DNA of 64,000 bases from Pseudomonadota bacterium. GTDB lineage: Bacteria; Pseudomonadota; Alphaproteobacteria; Rhizobiales; Rhizobiaceae. The position numbers were made by a program, and so were the translations under genes. Below the pieces are notes generated by a model that saw only the letters and a list, made by a program, of their open reading frames with translations, was not told where the DNA came from and did no database searches. The stretch spans positions 1 to 64,000 of the forward strand of contig JAIUPA010000034.1 of the NCBI GenBank assembly GCA_020161665.1, given 5' to 3'. This document shows positions 16,022 through 24,312 of the stretch, piece after piece; the first letter of the stretch is position 1, and every line of letters begins with the position of its first letter.

Positions 16022-16320
16022 TGTCGATTGTTTCTCTCGAAGACATGAAGGCGCATCTGAACATCATTGATGCGATTGATGACGCCTTGATCGTGAAAAA
16101 GATCGATGCGGCAGAAGCGCACCTTTGCCGGGTGTTGGGCTTCTCGATGGAGGCGGAATATCCGGAAGGTGTTCCGGAAGACCTCAAAGAAGCAGTCCGG
16201 CAGCTTGCCGCCCACTGGTACGAAAACCGCGAAGCTACATCGGCGGGCGTCTCCATCTCGACGGTTCCTCTCAGTGTCGAGGAAATCGTTCGCGAGCGAA
16301 GGGTGTACGTCTTTGGCTGA
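16021..16320 (+). CDS. Head-tail connector (gp6-like, prophage)
   Basis: A 99-residue all-helical protein of the HK97 gp6-like connector family: it begins SLEDMKAHLNIIDAIDDALI, the usual first helix, with ALKQ-like LKEAVRQLAAHWYENRE at the end. It forms the ring under the portal. Its GTA counterpart is at 32039-32608. Confidence 0.82.
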   Translation: MSIVSLEDMKAHLNIIDAIDDALIVKKIDAAEAHLCRVLGFSMEAEYPEGVPEDLKEAVRQLAAHWYENREATSAGVSISTVPLSVEEIVRERRVYVFG

Positions 16321-16825
16321 GGCTCGCGATCTTGCACGTATTCAGCAGCGCATGAACGCCATTCCCAAGGCGGTCAAGCTCGCCATTCGCCCGGCAATGG
16401 AACGGGCTGCCGATGATATCGTTGACCTGGCGAAATCACTTGTGCCCGTCAGTGACCCAAATGGGGGAACGTTGCGCGATAGCATTGGATGGACGTGGGG
16501 CGTGGCTCCATCCGGCACGATCACCCTTGCTTCAAGTACCGCTGGCGAACTGACGATCACGATTTATGCGGGGAGTGATGAGGCATTCTATGCCCGTTTC
16601 GTTGAATTCGGAACGCAGTCCGGTGTGTTTGGTCAGCGCGTCGGCAATCCGGGTGCGGCTGTTCGCCAGAGCAAACGGAAGGGGCGTAAGAGTTATCGAA
16701 CCCATCCGGGTACGCCAGCGCAGCCGTTCTTTTTCCCGGCCTATCGCCTCGGCAAAAAGAAGGCCTCCATGAAAATCAAGCGCGCCATTTCCAAGGCCGT
16801 CAAAGAGAACTGGGGGAAGAAATGA
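16313..16825 (+). CDS. HK97 gp10-like tail-completion protein (prophage)
   Basis: A 170-residue protein with the family's basic helical N-terminus (RIQQRMNAIPKAVKLAIRPAME), the segment DIVDLAKSLVPV-GTLRDSI, FVEFGTQ and a PAQPFFFPAYR end, as in phage gp10 (DUF-type minor tail) proteins that link tail and head. The start is TTG 16313, eight bases before the end of the preceding gene, with AAGGGTG upstream; an ATG a few codons later is the alternative. Confidence 0.85.
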   Translation: MAEARDLARIQQRMNAIPKAVKLAIRPAMERAADDIVDLAKSLVPVSDPNGGTLRDSIGWTWGVAPSGTITLASSTAGELTITIYAGSDEAFYARFVEFGTQSGVFGQRVGNPGAAVRQSKRKGRKSYRTHPGTPAQPFFFPAYRLGKKKASMKIKRAISKAVKENWGKK

Positions 16826-17235
16826 CGCCGGAACTCGTCTTTCAGAAAGCACTTCGGACGCGCCTGACGGAATCGGCGGCGCTGACCGCATTGGTTCCGG
16901 GATCCTCGATCCTTGATCGCAACGAGCGGCCCACGCCTGATCCTTCAATCATCATCGGTGAAGGGCAGGCGGTCGATGAAGGTGATAGTCTTGCCCGCAA
17001 TCGCTACCGCATTTACCTCGATCTCCATGTCTGGAAGAAAGAGGCGTCCCTTGAAGGGGTGAAGCTCATTGCCGGATTGATCAGGCAGGCCGTAAAAAGC
17101 GGCCGCATTTTCCTCGACGCTCCATTCCATTGCGCCGATTGTCGGGTGTCTTCGACCCGTTTCATGCGCGATCCTGACGGCCAGACATCGCATGCGGTGG
17201 TGGCGATCAGCGCGCTTGTCAGCGAGGTGGAGTGA
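16822..17235 (+). CDS. DUF3168 tail-terminator-like protein (prophage)
   Basis: A 137-residue protein of the DUF3168 family (ALTALVPGSSILDRNERPTPDPSI at the N-terminus, YLDLHVWKKE in the middle), thought to cap the tail tube and fix its length. ATGA overlap with the preceding gene. The GTA counterpart is at 32941-33348. Confidence 0.87.
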   Translation: MTPELVFQKALRTRLTESAALTALVPGSSILDRNERPTPDPSIIIGEGQAVDEGDSLARNRYRIYLDLHVWKKEASLEGVKLIAGLIRQAVKSGRIFLDAPFHCADCRVSSTRFMRDPDGQTSHAVVAISALVSEVE

Positions 17236-17549
17236 TGCGCGCTGGACGCCTCGATAGGGTTATTACCATTCAGCAATATACCGAGACGGTGAACGATCTT
17301 GGAACGCCGTCTTTCGCCTGGGCAAGTCTTACGGTGATGCGGGCGCAAATCATCCAGACCAATACCGAGGAATTCATTCGAGCCTTCGGGGCGAGTGATG
17401 AAACGGTGATCATTTTCCGCACCCGCTTTCATGACGGCGTTGCCCTCGCTGACCGCGTGGTTTTCGACGGCGATATTTTCAACATCAAGGACATCAAAGA
17501 GGTTGGGCGTCGTCGCGGGCTGGAAATCCGTTGTGTGAGGGCGTCATGA
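17235..17549 (+). CDS. Phage head closure protein (SPP1 gp16-like, prophage)
   Basis: A 104-residue beta-barrel protein beginning MRAGRLDRVITIQQYTE, typical of head-closure or head-tail-joining proteins; WASLTVMRAQI and ADRVVFDGDIFNI follow. It seals the connector after packaging. The start overlaps the preceding stop. The GTA counterpart is at 32609-32944. In this element it lies after the terminator and gp10 genes, the reverse of the GTA order. Confidence 0.87.
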   Translation: MRAGRLDRVITIQQYTETVNDLGTPSFAWASLTVMRAQIIQTNTEEFIRAFGASDETVIIFRTRFHDGVALADRVVFDGDIFNIKDIKEVGRRRGLEIRCVRAS

Positions 17550-17968
17550 GTACGCGAGGCAGGAAAGCGGAACTACGGGTTATAGAGGGTGGCTTGGGCG
17601 AGGCTCCTGAAATACCGCAACACATTCCCGCTGAAATGCATGCCGAATGGAGCGCCGTGGTCGGTGATCTGACGGCCCGCAAACTGTTGACAGATTCCAT
17701 GCTGGGAAGTGTCGAGGCCTACATTATGGCCCTTTCGAATATGCGCCTGGCTCAAAAGGCGCTCGATGATCATGGCCCCTTGGTGCAAGGCGAGCGCGGC
17801 GGCCTGAAGCAGAACCCGGCTGTTAGCCTTCTTGGGAAGTCTCAAAGTGCTGTTCAGCGGCTTTCTGCTGAACTCGGTCTCACCCCGGCCTCTCGTTCAA
17901 AGCAGGGGATGGGTTCCGGATCGAACGCGGAGGATGGTGAGCATGAGCGAACCCTTTTTGACCTCTGA
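17546..17968 (+). CDS. Small terminase subunit (P27 family, prophage)
   Basis: A 140-residue protein with the P27-type features: a basic start MSTRGRKAELRVIEGG, IPAEMHAEWSAVVGDL, ALSNMRLAQKALDDHGPLV and NPAVSLLGKSQSAVQRLSAELGL. It recognises phage DNA for packaging. It ends overlapping the large terminase gene. Unusually, the pair sits after the connector genes rather than at the beginning of the structural operon. Confidence 0.9.
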   Translation: MSTRGRKAELRVIEGGLGEAPEIPQHIPAEMHAEWSAVVGDLTARKLLTDSMLGSVEAYIMALSNMRLAQKALDDHGPLVQGERGGLKQNPAVSLLGKSQSAVQRLSAELGLTPASRSKQGMGSGSNAEDGEHERTLFDL

Positions 17969-19538
17969 CTTTTCACATATCCCTGATCCGTTCGGGTACG
18001 GCGAACGGGCCGTCAGGTTCCTTCGAAACCTGAAGCACCCAAAATCCACGCTGCCCGGAAAGCCTTTCCAGCTTGACCCGTGGCAAGAGGAAATCGTTCG
18101 CCGCATCTATGGCCCTCGTCATCCGGACGGGCGGCGCAAGGTGCGAACCGTCGCCATGCTTTTGCCGCGCGGAAACCGCAAGACTTCGCTCGGTGCGGCG
18201 CTGGCGCTCCTTCACACCATAGGCCCGGAAAACATTCAGGGTGGTGAAGTGATGAATGCTGCTTCTGACCGGAAGCAGGCGCGCATTGCCTATGAAGAGG
18301 CCTTGAACATCATCCGTTGTGATAGCCGGATCGATGGGCGCGTGAAGCTGACAGACAGCCGCAATCGCATCCAGAACCCGAAAACGGGTGCGTTCATGGA
18401 GGCGGTCTCTTCTGACGCGGCAACCGCCCATGGTCATACGCCCGTCTTCGCCCTGGTCGATGAAATCCACGCTTGGAAAAAGCGCGATCTTTGGGAGGCT
18501 ATCCGTTCCGGTCTTGTGAAGGTTCCCGGATCGCTTCTTGTCGTGATCTCGACGGCTGGGCGCGGACAGCAAAATCTCGCATGGGATTTCTTCGACTACG
18601 CCCGAAAGGTGGCGCGCGGTGAGGTTGCCGATGAAACAGTATTGCCGGTTCTTTATGAAGCGCCACGCGATTGCGATTGGCAGGACGAGTCCGTTTGGTA
18701 TTCGGTCAATCCCGGACTGAGACACGGTTATCCCGACATTGAGGGGTTGCGGCAGGCCTGCCGTGAGGCGGCTGAAATCCCGGCTGAGCGTGAAGCGTTC
18801 AAGCAATACAATCTGAATATATGGCTCGATTACTCCGATGATCCGTTCGTTGACATGTCGGTTTATGATGAAGGGGCCTTCCCGGTCGATCCTGATGACC
18901 TTGAGGGTGAACGGTGCTGGCTTGGTGTGGACTTGTCGTCAACCGGCGACCTGACATGCGTTGTGGCCTGCTGGAGCGTCAACGGGGCTTTTGCTGTCCA
19001 TCCTTGGTTTTTCTGCCCTGAAGAGCGATTGCGCGCGCGGGCTGAGCGCGACGGCGTTTCTTACGTGCGCTGGGCAGAAGAGGGGTTGATTACGCCCACG
19101 CCCGGCGCTGCGGTTGACTATCGGTTTGTCGAAGATCGCATTCGCGAACTTTGCGCCCGGTTCATGGTTTGCGAAATCGCATTCGATCCGCACATGGCGC
19201 GCAATGTCCTGAACAATCTTCTCGAAGACGGCTTCCCGGCAGTGGAAATGCGGCAGGGCTGGGCAACCATGGCACCCGCTGTCAACGAGCTGGAGCGGGC
19301 TATTATCGGTCGCCGGTTCCATCATGGCGGTCATCCGATTCTGCGGTGGAACTTCGATAACATCGCCGTTCAGACAGACAGTGCCGGAAACCGTTCCTTC
19401 CACAAGGGCAAGAGCCGGGATCGCATTGACGGCGCGGTGGCAACGGCAATGGCTGTGGCTCGCTGTGCTGCCGGTGATACCGGCGTTTCTTCCTATGACA
19501 CTTTCACTGGCAACATTGAGGAATGGAGTTTCGCCTGA
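17943..19538 (+). CDS. Large terminase (prophage, terminase_1 type)
   Basis: A 531-residue packaging motor. Adenine/Walker A region MLLPRGNRKTSLG, Walker B with acid pair FALVDEIHAW, coupling motif VVISTAGRG, nuclease acids in WLGVDLSSTGD and the terminal DRIDGAVATAMA. It is not closely related to the GTA terminase interrupted by this element (different Walker A and overall length), so it would not simply replace it. ATG 17943 overlaps the small subunit. Confidence 0.95.
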   Translation: MSEPFLTSDFSHIPDPFGYGERAVRFLRNLKHPKSTLPGKPFQLDPWQEEIVRRIYGPRHPDGRRKVRTVAMLLPRGNRKTSLGAALALLHTIGPENIQGGEVMNAASDRKQARIAYEEALNIIRCDSRIDGRVKLTDSRNRIQNPKTGAFMEAVSSDAATAHGHTPVFALVDEIHAWKKRDLWEAIRSGLVKVPGSLLVVISTAGRGQQNLAWDFFDYARKVARGEVADETVLPVLYEAPRDCDWQDESVWYSVNPGLRHGYPDIEGLRQACREAAEIPAEREAFKQYNLNIWLDYSDDPFVDMSVYDEGAFPVDPDDLEGERCWLGVDLSSTGDLTCVVACWSVNGAFAVHPWFFCPEERLRARAERDGVSYVRWAEEGLITPTPGAAVDYRFVEDRIRELCARFMVCEIAFDPHMARNVLNNLLEDGFPAVEMRQGWATMAPAVNELERAIIGRRFHHGGHPILRWNFDNIAVQTDSAGNRSFHKGKSRDRIDGAVATAMAVARCAAGDTGVSSYDTFTGNIEEWSFA

Positions 19539-21775
19539 TGGCTGAAGATGAAGAGCGCCTTGTTGTTCTGCTGGAAGCGCGGATCAAAGACCTTGAACGG
19601 AACATGGCGAAGGCGTCGGGCGTCACATCTCGACGCTTCCGGGAAATGTCGCTTCATTCCAAGCGGGCGACAAAGCAAATGGAGGATGATGCGGTTCGCT
19701 CGACGACCCGCATCAATCAGGCCATGGCGAGTGTTGGAACGCGTATTGGTGACTTCGGGCGGGCCTTTGGTGGAAACCTTCTGGCAGGCGCAACGCTGAG
19801 CGTGGCGGGCTTCGCTGCTGCTGTGAAGGGTGCCATTCAAAGCACGGCAGAATTAAGCCGGCAGGCGCGCCTTGCTGGCGTCGGGGTAGAGGCCTTTCAG
19901 GAACTCAAGTTCATTGCCGAACAGAACAAGATTGGCGTTGATGCTTTGGCCGATGGCTTGAAAGAAATGAACCTTCGCGCTGATGAGTTCATTTCAACGG
20001 GCGCTGGTGGTGGTGCCGAGGCATTTCAGCGCCTCGGTTACAGTGCCGAGGAGCTGGCCGAAAAGATCAAACAGCCTTCGGAACTCTTTGTCGAAATCAT
20101 CGGGCGGATGAAGCAGTTCGAACGGGCGGCACAAATCCGCCTTGGTGACGAGATTTTCGGGGGGCAGGCCGGGGAACGCTTTGTCGAACTTGTCGATCAC
20201 GGCGCGCAAGGCCTGAAGGAAGACATCCGCCTTGCCCGTGAAATGGGTATCGTCATGGAAGAGGGGATGGTCAAACAGGCTGAGGAGGTTGATCGAAAGG
20301 TCAACATTCTGGCCACTGTGATCGGCACGAAGCTCAAGGGCGCGATTGTCGAGGCGGCGCAAGGCTGGCTTCTGTTCTTCAACTCGTGGCAGGCTTTCGA
20401 AGAGCAGTCCGACAAGCGCGTGAGAAACGCCCTGGGCGATGTCTATTCCCAGATCGATACCGCAAAGCAGGAACTCGCAGACCTTGCGAACTCCAAGAAT
20501 GCCTTCCCCGGTGATATCAGCATCGACCTGAATATTGATCGCCAGAAGCAGCGCATTGACGAGCTGACCGGCGAGGCGCTGAAGCTTCGCGATATCCTCG
20601 ACAGGCGACAGGGCTACACGCCAGAAGGTGCGGTTGCGGCACCCAAACAAGAGCCGATGAAGGATACCGGCGCGGATTTTATTCGCAGCTACCGGGAAGA
20701 GCTTTCCAAGACGAACCGGGAAAGGCAGATCGCTTCGGAAGCCGAACGCATTCTGGCGGATGCTGCCAGCAAGGGCGCGAAGCTGACCCGTGATCAGGCG
20801 AATGCCCTTGCGGCGGAAAGCGTTGCCAGAGGTGAGCGGGATGCGGCGGCCCGCAAATCGGCTTCTGAAAGCGAAAAGAGCGCCAAGGCTACGGAAGCCG
20901 AACGGCAAAAGGTTGCCGATCTGATCCGCGACCTTGAAACGGAAATCGGCCTTGTATGGGCAAGCGATGAGGCGAAGCGGGCAAATGCGGCTTCCCGCGA
21001 GGCTGGTGCGGCGGCAACCGAGGGCGAGCGCCAAAAGATCATCGCGCTCAATGAGCAGCTATTCAAGGAGCAGGAAGCCCGGCAAAAGTCGGAAGAGGCA
21101 ATCCTGTATTATCGTGATCTCACCCGCGCCGGACTGGATGATCTTTTCAGCGCTTTAGAGCAAGGGAAAGACTTCTGGGAAAGCATGGGCGCAGCTGCCG
21201 TGAGTAGCCTGAAGCGCATTGCATCGACCATGCTGGATGATGTGCTTGATAGCATTTTCAAGGTGAACAATGCCGCATCGGGCGGGGGCGGCGGTTTCTT
21301 CTCGTCTTTGTTTGGTGGTCTCTTCGGCGGCGGAAGCTCGCAATGGGCGGCGGCATCCTCGGGCGCTCTTGCACCTGGTCTTTATGCCAACGGCGGCGCA
21401 TTTGGCCCATCCGGAGTAACGGCGTTCGCCAAGGGTGGATCATTCACAAACAAGGTTGTTGATCGACCAACCCTGTTTCCTTTCGCCAACGGCACGGGGT
21501 TGATGGGTGAGGCTGGGCCTGAGGCCATTATGCCATTGAAGCGGGACGCATCCGGCAGGCTCGGTGTATCTGCGCCGGGCGGGCAGGGTGCGCAAGGTGG
21601 CGCTGTTCAGGTTTCCAGCACCGTTGATGTTCGTGTTTCGGTTGATGACAGCGGCAACCTGAAGGCCTTTGTAGAGAATACCGCCTCTCGCGTGTCTTCC
21701 AGTCAGCTCGGCCAATATGACCGGCAAATGCCGGTGCGCGTTCGCCAGATCAACGCCAGCCCAAGGGTGGTTTGA
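19538..21775 (+). CDS. Tail tape measure protein (prophage)
   Basis: A 745-residue protein: N-terminal coiled coil (LEARIKDLERNMAKAS), hydrophobic helices near residues 70-110, a long charged helical middle (SESEKSAKATEAERQKVAD), a Gly-rich stretch (ASGGGGGFFSSLFGG) and the C-terminal block GLMGEAGPEAIMPLKR. The same C-terminal block ends the very short GTA tape measure at 34336-34911. It sets tail length; by the usual scale of about 0.15 nm per residue a tail near 110 nm would be expected. Confidence 0.92.
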   Translation: MAEDEERLVVLLEARIKDLERNMAKASGVTSRRFREMSLHSKRATKQMEDDAVRSTTRINQAMASVGTRIGDFGRAFGGNLLAGATLSVAGFAAAVKGAIQSTAELSRQARLAGVGVEAFQELKFIAEQNKIGVDALADGLKEMNLRADEFISTGAGGGAEAFQRLGYSAEELAEKIKQPSELFVEIIGRMKQFERAAQIRLGDEIFGGQAGERFVELVDHGAQGLKEDIRLAREMGIVMEEGMVKQAEEVDRKVNILATVIGTKLKGAIVEAAQGWLLFFNSWQAFEEQSDKRVRNALGDVYSQIDTAKQELADLANSKNAFPGDISIDLNIDRQKQRIDELTGEALKLRDILDRRQGYTPEGAVAAPKQEPMKDTGADFIRSYREELSKTNRERQIASEAERILADAASKGAKLTRDQANALAAESVARGERDAAARKSASESEKSAKATEAERQKVADLIRDLETEIGLVWASDEAKRANAASREAGAAATEGERQKIIALNEQLFKEQEARQKSEEAILYYRDLTRAGLDDLFSALEQGKDFWESMGAAAVSSLKRIASTMLDDVLDSIFKVNNAASGGGGGFFSSLFGGLFGGGSSQWAAASSGALAPGLYANGGAFGPSGVTAFAKGGSFTNKVVDRPTLFPFANGTGLMGEAGPEAIMPLKRDASGRLGVSAPGGQGAQGGAVQVSSTVDVRVSVDDSGNLKAFVENTASRVSSSQLGQYDRQMPVRVRQINASPRVV

Positions 21776-21777
21776 GG

Positions 21778-22137
21778 ATGGCCGATTTGTCAAAGCTTCT
21801 GTGTGCTGCCGTTCGCCGCAATCTTGAGAGGGGTGGCAGGCCTGTCATTCCGGCAGGCGGTGAACTTTTGTGGCGCTGGTTCAATGATATGCACAGCGCT
21901 CGCAGCTCGGGCATGAATGGCCCGAATCCGATCAGTTTTGAGGCGGTCGCGGCCTACGCCAGGCTGAACCGCTGGGCAATAGAGCCGCGTCATGTGTCCA
22001 TTCTGCAGGCCATGGACCGGGAGGTGATGGAGTATTTCAGGCGCTCGCGTCAGAGCGGCCCGCCCGGAGTGAAAGCCCTGCCGCCGATCTCGGACAGGCC
22101 GATTTCCGCCGCTGTTCTTGATGCAATGTTCGGGTGA
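21778..22137 (+). CDS. Small prophage protein after the tape measure
   Basis: A 119-residue protein with the segment ISFEAVAAYARLNRWAIEPRHVSILQAMDREVM, a pattern (helix, 'W-x-IEPRH', 'MDRE') common in small phage tail-assembly proteins that decide whether a residue is 'near the tail chaperone' type. GAGG precedes ATG 21778. The position after, not before, the tape measure is unusual for a chaperone, so the role is inferred and weak. Confidence 0.6.
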   Translation: MADLSKLLCAAVRRNLERGGRPVIPAGGELLWRWFNDMHSARSSGMNGPNPISFEAVAAYARLNRWAIEPRHVSILQAMDREVMEYFRRSRQSGPPGVKALPPISDRPISAAVLDAMFG

Positions 22138-22141
22138 TGTG

Positions 22142-23086
22142 ATGGCTTATCTTGCGAGGAAGAAAAAAAAGGAAAAGCAAAAAGCGAAGGTTTCCCAGGT
22201 CATTGGAGGAGAGCGCAGGAATCATGTGATTAATCAGGTTATGGATGTGCTGCGGGATTGGCGGTCATCAGCTTTCGAGTTTGAAGGTGTATGCCGCGCC
22301 AGTCTTCGTTCTGCACTGTGCGTTCAGGGATATGGCTGGGACCATTCGGATGCTGAGGCGGAAAGCATCTTGGCCGAGTGCTTCACCAGAATGGGCGCAA
22401 AGCGGCCTACCTGGTATGAGGGGCAGCGCGAATATCTTGAACCCCGTGAAAATTGTTCCTGGTGTTCCAAGCCTCTAGCTGACGATCTTCAGCGCAGCGG
22501 TTCGCGTTCCATGTACTGCTCTGACGTGTGCGCCCGCACTGCCATTGTGTACAGGACGGCGGCTGGAAAAGTGAGTTCCGACAAGGCCTATTCTGCTGCA
22601 TATGATGCGATGAGGCGGCTGAATTCCCCGGTTCGCCAGTGTTCGGTTTGCTCAAAAAACTTTCGTTCGGCGCACGCACCACAGCATTGTTGTTCCATTG
22701 AGTGCCGTGCCGCTTCTAGGGTTCTCATACCCACATGTACCTGCCAATATTGCGGTATTGAGTTCAGGCCGAGAATGTCGGTGAAATTTTTTGAGGATGG
22801 GCGTGGAAAGTTCTGCAGCCTCGAATGTAAGGGCAAGCACCAAAGCGAGGAGCGTTTCAACAGGCAATGTGTCTTCTGCTCTACATGGTTTATCTCAGCG
22901 TCGAGAAATGCCAAGTACTGCTCTTCCAGTTGCACAAATATGCGCTTTCGCGCATCTAAGGGCGTCTTTCCCACGAACCTAAATGTTAGGCTGTTTGACT
23001 ATCTATTCGTGACGCTACCACGGGAATCGGGGCCGCCACGGATCACCGCCGATATCTTCGATGTCTGTTTTGCGAGGGCGGCCTAA
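22142..23086 (+). CDS. Protein with four CxxC...CxxxC zinc-knuckle repeats (prophage)
   Basis: A 314-residue protein with a very basic start (RKKKKEKQKAK) and four repeats of the layout CxxC - aromatic - about 15-25 residues - YCSxxC: CSWCSKPL/YCSDVC, CSVCSKNF/CCSIEC, CQYCGIEF/FCSLEC and CVFCSTWF/YCSSSC. Each repeat can bind one zinc ion. The family is not recognised; repeats of this kind occur in nucleic-acid-binding proteins. It is the last gene of the rightward structural operon, in the place where tail-tip genes would be expected, and its base composition is poorer in GC than its neighbours. Confidence 0.75.
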   Translation: MAYLARKKKKEKQKAKVSQVIGGERRNHVINQVMDVLRDWRSSAFEFEGVCRASLRSALCVQGYGWDHSDAEAESILAECFTRMGAKRPTWYEGQREYLEPRENCSWCSKPLADDLQRSGSRSMYCSDVCARTAIVYRTAAGKVSSDKAYSAAYDAMRRLNSPVRQCSVCSKNFRSAHAPQHCCSIECRAASRVLIPTCTCQYCGIEFRPRMSVKFFEDGRGKFCSLECKGKHQSEERFNRQCVFCSTWFISASRNAKYCSSSCTNMRFRASKGVFPTNLNVRLFDYLFVTLPRESGPPRITADIFDVCFARAA

Positions 23087-23109
23087 CGATGAATTCGCTG
23101 GATCCTGAG

Positions 23110-23185
23110 GGTGGGGAAACTCCCCACCTGAAAAGCGTTGCCATCCGGAGCGCTTTTGAAAAACGTTTCAGATAAAAACGTTTTT
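23110..23185. terminator. Bidirectional terminator region between convergent prophage genes
   Basis: GGTGGGGA (23110-23117) pairs with TCCCCACC (23121-23128) over a three-base loop; AAAAGCG (23131-23137) pairs with CGCTTTT (23151-23157); and AAAAACGTTTTTT lies near 23174-23186, followed by TATTTTT. The structures lie between the rightward gene ending at 23086 and the leftward gene ending at 23204 and can stop transcription from both sides. Confidence 0.7.
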
Positions 23186-23203
23186 TATTTTTCCCGATGG
23201 GAC

Positions 23204-23482
23204 TTATTTCAGGCGCTGCGGAAGGGTTGGAATGCGCGGCTGGAGTGTGGGGAGTTTAGTCTTGGGTTCAGGTTTGGCTTCCAATGCCTTGAGGCCGGTG
23301 GTTGTAAGGCAGTAGCAGAACGCCGCCGGGTCTTGACTCCAAGGTGCCCTGGTTGCGTACCCAAGGCTTACCAGTTCGAGCGCCATGGTTTCGCTTATGT
23401 ATGGAATGTGATGTATAGGTTCATCCAAGCTAGCAGATTTCAAGGCATTGATAGCCTTGATGATGGCAGGTCTTTCACGCAT
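23204..23482 (-). CDS. Small prophage protein co-transcribed with the repressor
   Basis: A 92-residue protein beginning MRERPAIIKAINALKS, with a winged-helix-like middle (SETMALELVSLGYATR) and a proline-rich tail. It overlaps the end of the XRE-type gene upstream by eight bases, so the two are coupled. No specific family recognised. Starts further upstream within the frame would run deeply into the repressor gene and are rejected. Confidence 0.55.
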   Translation of the reverse strand: MRERPAIIKAINALKSASLDEPIHHIPYISETMALELVSLGYATRAPWSQDPAAFCYCLTTTGLKALEAKPEPKTKLPTLQPRIPTLPQRLK

Positions 23483-23744
23483 CGCTTTGACTTTCCGTCT
23501 TTTTAAGGCGAACGCCCGGCCCCTCGCCATTTTCCGGGACGAAAACAACGCCAGCTGCTTCCAATGCAGATTTTACTGCTTTCACATTATTCGCAAGACC
23601 TGTTGCGGGACCTGTGCTGGCCTCCATTCTTCGCAACGTAGGCACTGATATGTTTGCCGCAGTCGCTAACTTATCCTGGCCCATTCCTATGAGAATGCGA
23701 CCAGCCGCAATTTGTCGACCCAAAATTTGATCTTTTTCGCTCAT
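23475..23744 (-). CDS. XRE-family repressor-like regulator (prophage)
   Basis: An 89-residue protein with a Cro/CI-type helix-turn-helix (RQIAAGRILIGMGQDKLATAA, ISVPTLRRME) and the short tail FVPENGEGPGVRLKK typical of many rhizobial XRE regulators. It is transcribed divergently from the operon that ends with the integrase and is the only candidate for lysogeny control. It has no cleavable LexA-like C-terminal domain, so induction by RecA-stimulated self-cleavage is not expected. A GTG at 23753 is an alternative start. Confidence 0.82.
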   Translation of the reverse strand: MSEKDQILGRQIAAGRILIGMGQDKLATAANISVPTLRRMEASTGPATGLANNVKAVKSALEAAGVVFVPENGEGPGVRLKKTESQSDA

Positions 23745-23823
23745 ATCGATCACTAACTATTGACTTTCGCTCTTTTTGAGCGGATTCTTTCAAGAAGATC
23801 AAAACATATCACGGAGCAGCGCG
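23745..23823. promoter_or_regulatory. Divergent control region between repressor and the integrase operon
   Basis: TTGACT (23760-23765) is followed 17 bases later by a weak GATTCT, reading rightward. The dyad GCTC-TTTTT-GAGC (23769-23781) and the dyad TTCTT-TC-AAGAA just after it are candidate operators for the XRE protein. GGAG at 23813-23816 serves the gene starting at 23824. Confidence 0.45.
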
Positions 23824-24312
23824 ATGGGCTACCATTTTCGCGAACAGGAAATTTTTGTCCAAAATGAAGTATCTCGCCGGTCAATTCTGAAAGGGATTTT
23901 GGTCGGAGCCGCTGCGGGTGTGCCTGTCGCAGCGGAGGCAAATGCAACCACCGATGAAGAGCAGCTCGAAACCTGCCTGGCGCAGCTCAGCGACGTTCTT
24001 GCTCGGATGCACCCGAACATCAAATCGCCGCCCCGTCACTATCTCTCGCGCCGGGAAGATGGCTCTTTCCGCCTCGATGTTCGCGGCGATGTGGAATTCC
24101 AGCCATTCCAAGGTGACGGGGCGTATCTCGTCAGCATTGACGGGCGTATCTGCATTTACCTCGTGCGCGAAGAGCCAGTAATAACGCTGTCCGGTCGCAA
24201 TCTCGGTTACAGTCATTTCTACGGGCGGGTTTGGTGGAATGGCGCATGGAGCGATAACGAGTGCATCATCTCTCCAAACTTCATACGCAAGTTGGAGGAG
24301 GCTTCGCTATGA
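23824..24312 (+). CDS. Prophage protein with a Tat-like signal, unknown function
   Basis: A 162-residue protein. Residues 17-23 read SRRSILK, which fits the twin-arginine motif, followed by a hydrophobic segment (GILVGAAAGVPVA) and an AEANA cleavage-like end, so export of a folded protein is likely. The mature part has a helical stretch and a beta-rich half (RLDVRGDVEFQPFQGDGAYLVS, then GRVWWNGAW). The family is not recognised. GGAG lies seven bases before ATG 23824. It is the first gene facing the repressor, where phages usually have cro. Confidence 0.65.
   Translation: MGYHFREQEIFVQNEVSRRSILKGILVGAAAGVPVAAEANATTDEEQLETCLAQLSDVLARMHPNIKSPPRHYLSRREDGSFRLDVRGDVEFQPFQGDGAYLVSIDGRICIYLVREEPVITLSGRNLGYSHFYGRVWWNGAWSDNECIISPNFIRKLEEASL

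Noticed and set aside
17943-19538. The prophage terminase as a direct replacement for the broken GTA terminase
   Set aside because: The two enzymes differ in length and motif sequence (MLLPRGNRKTS against MMGGRGSGKT) and each would need its own portal and small subunit; cross-use cannot be excluded but nothing in the sequence supports it.
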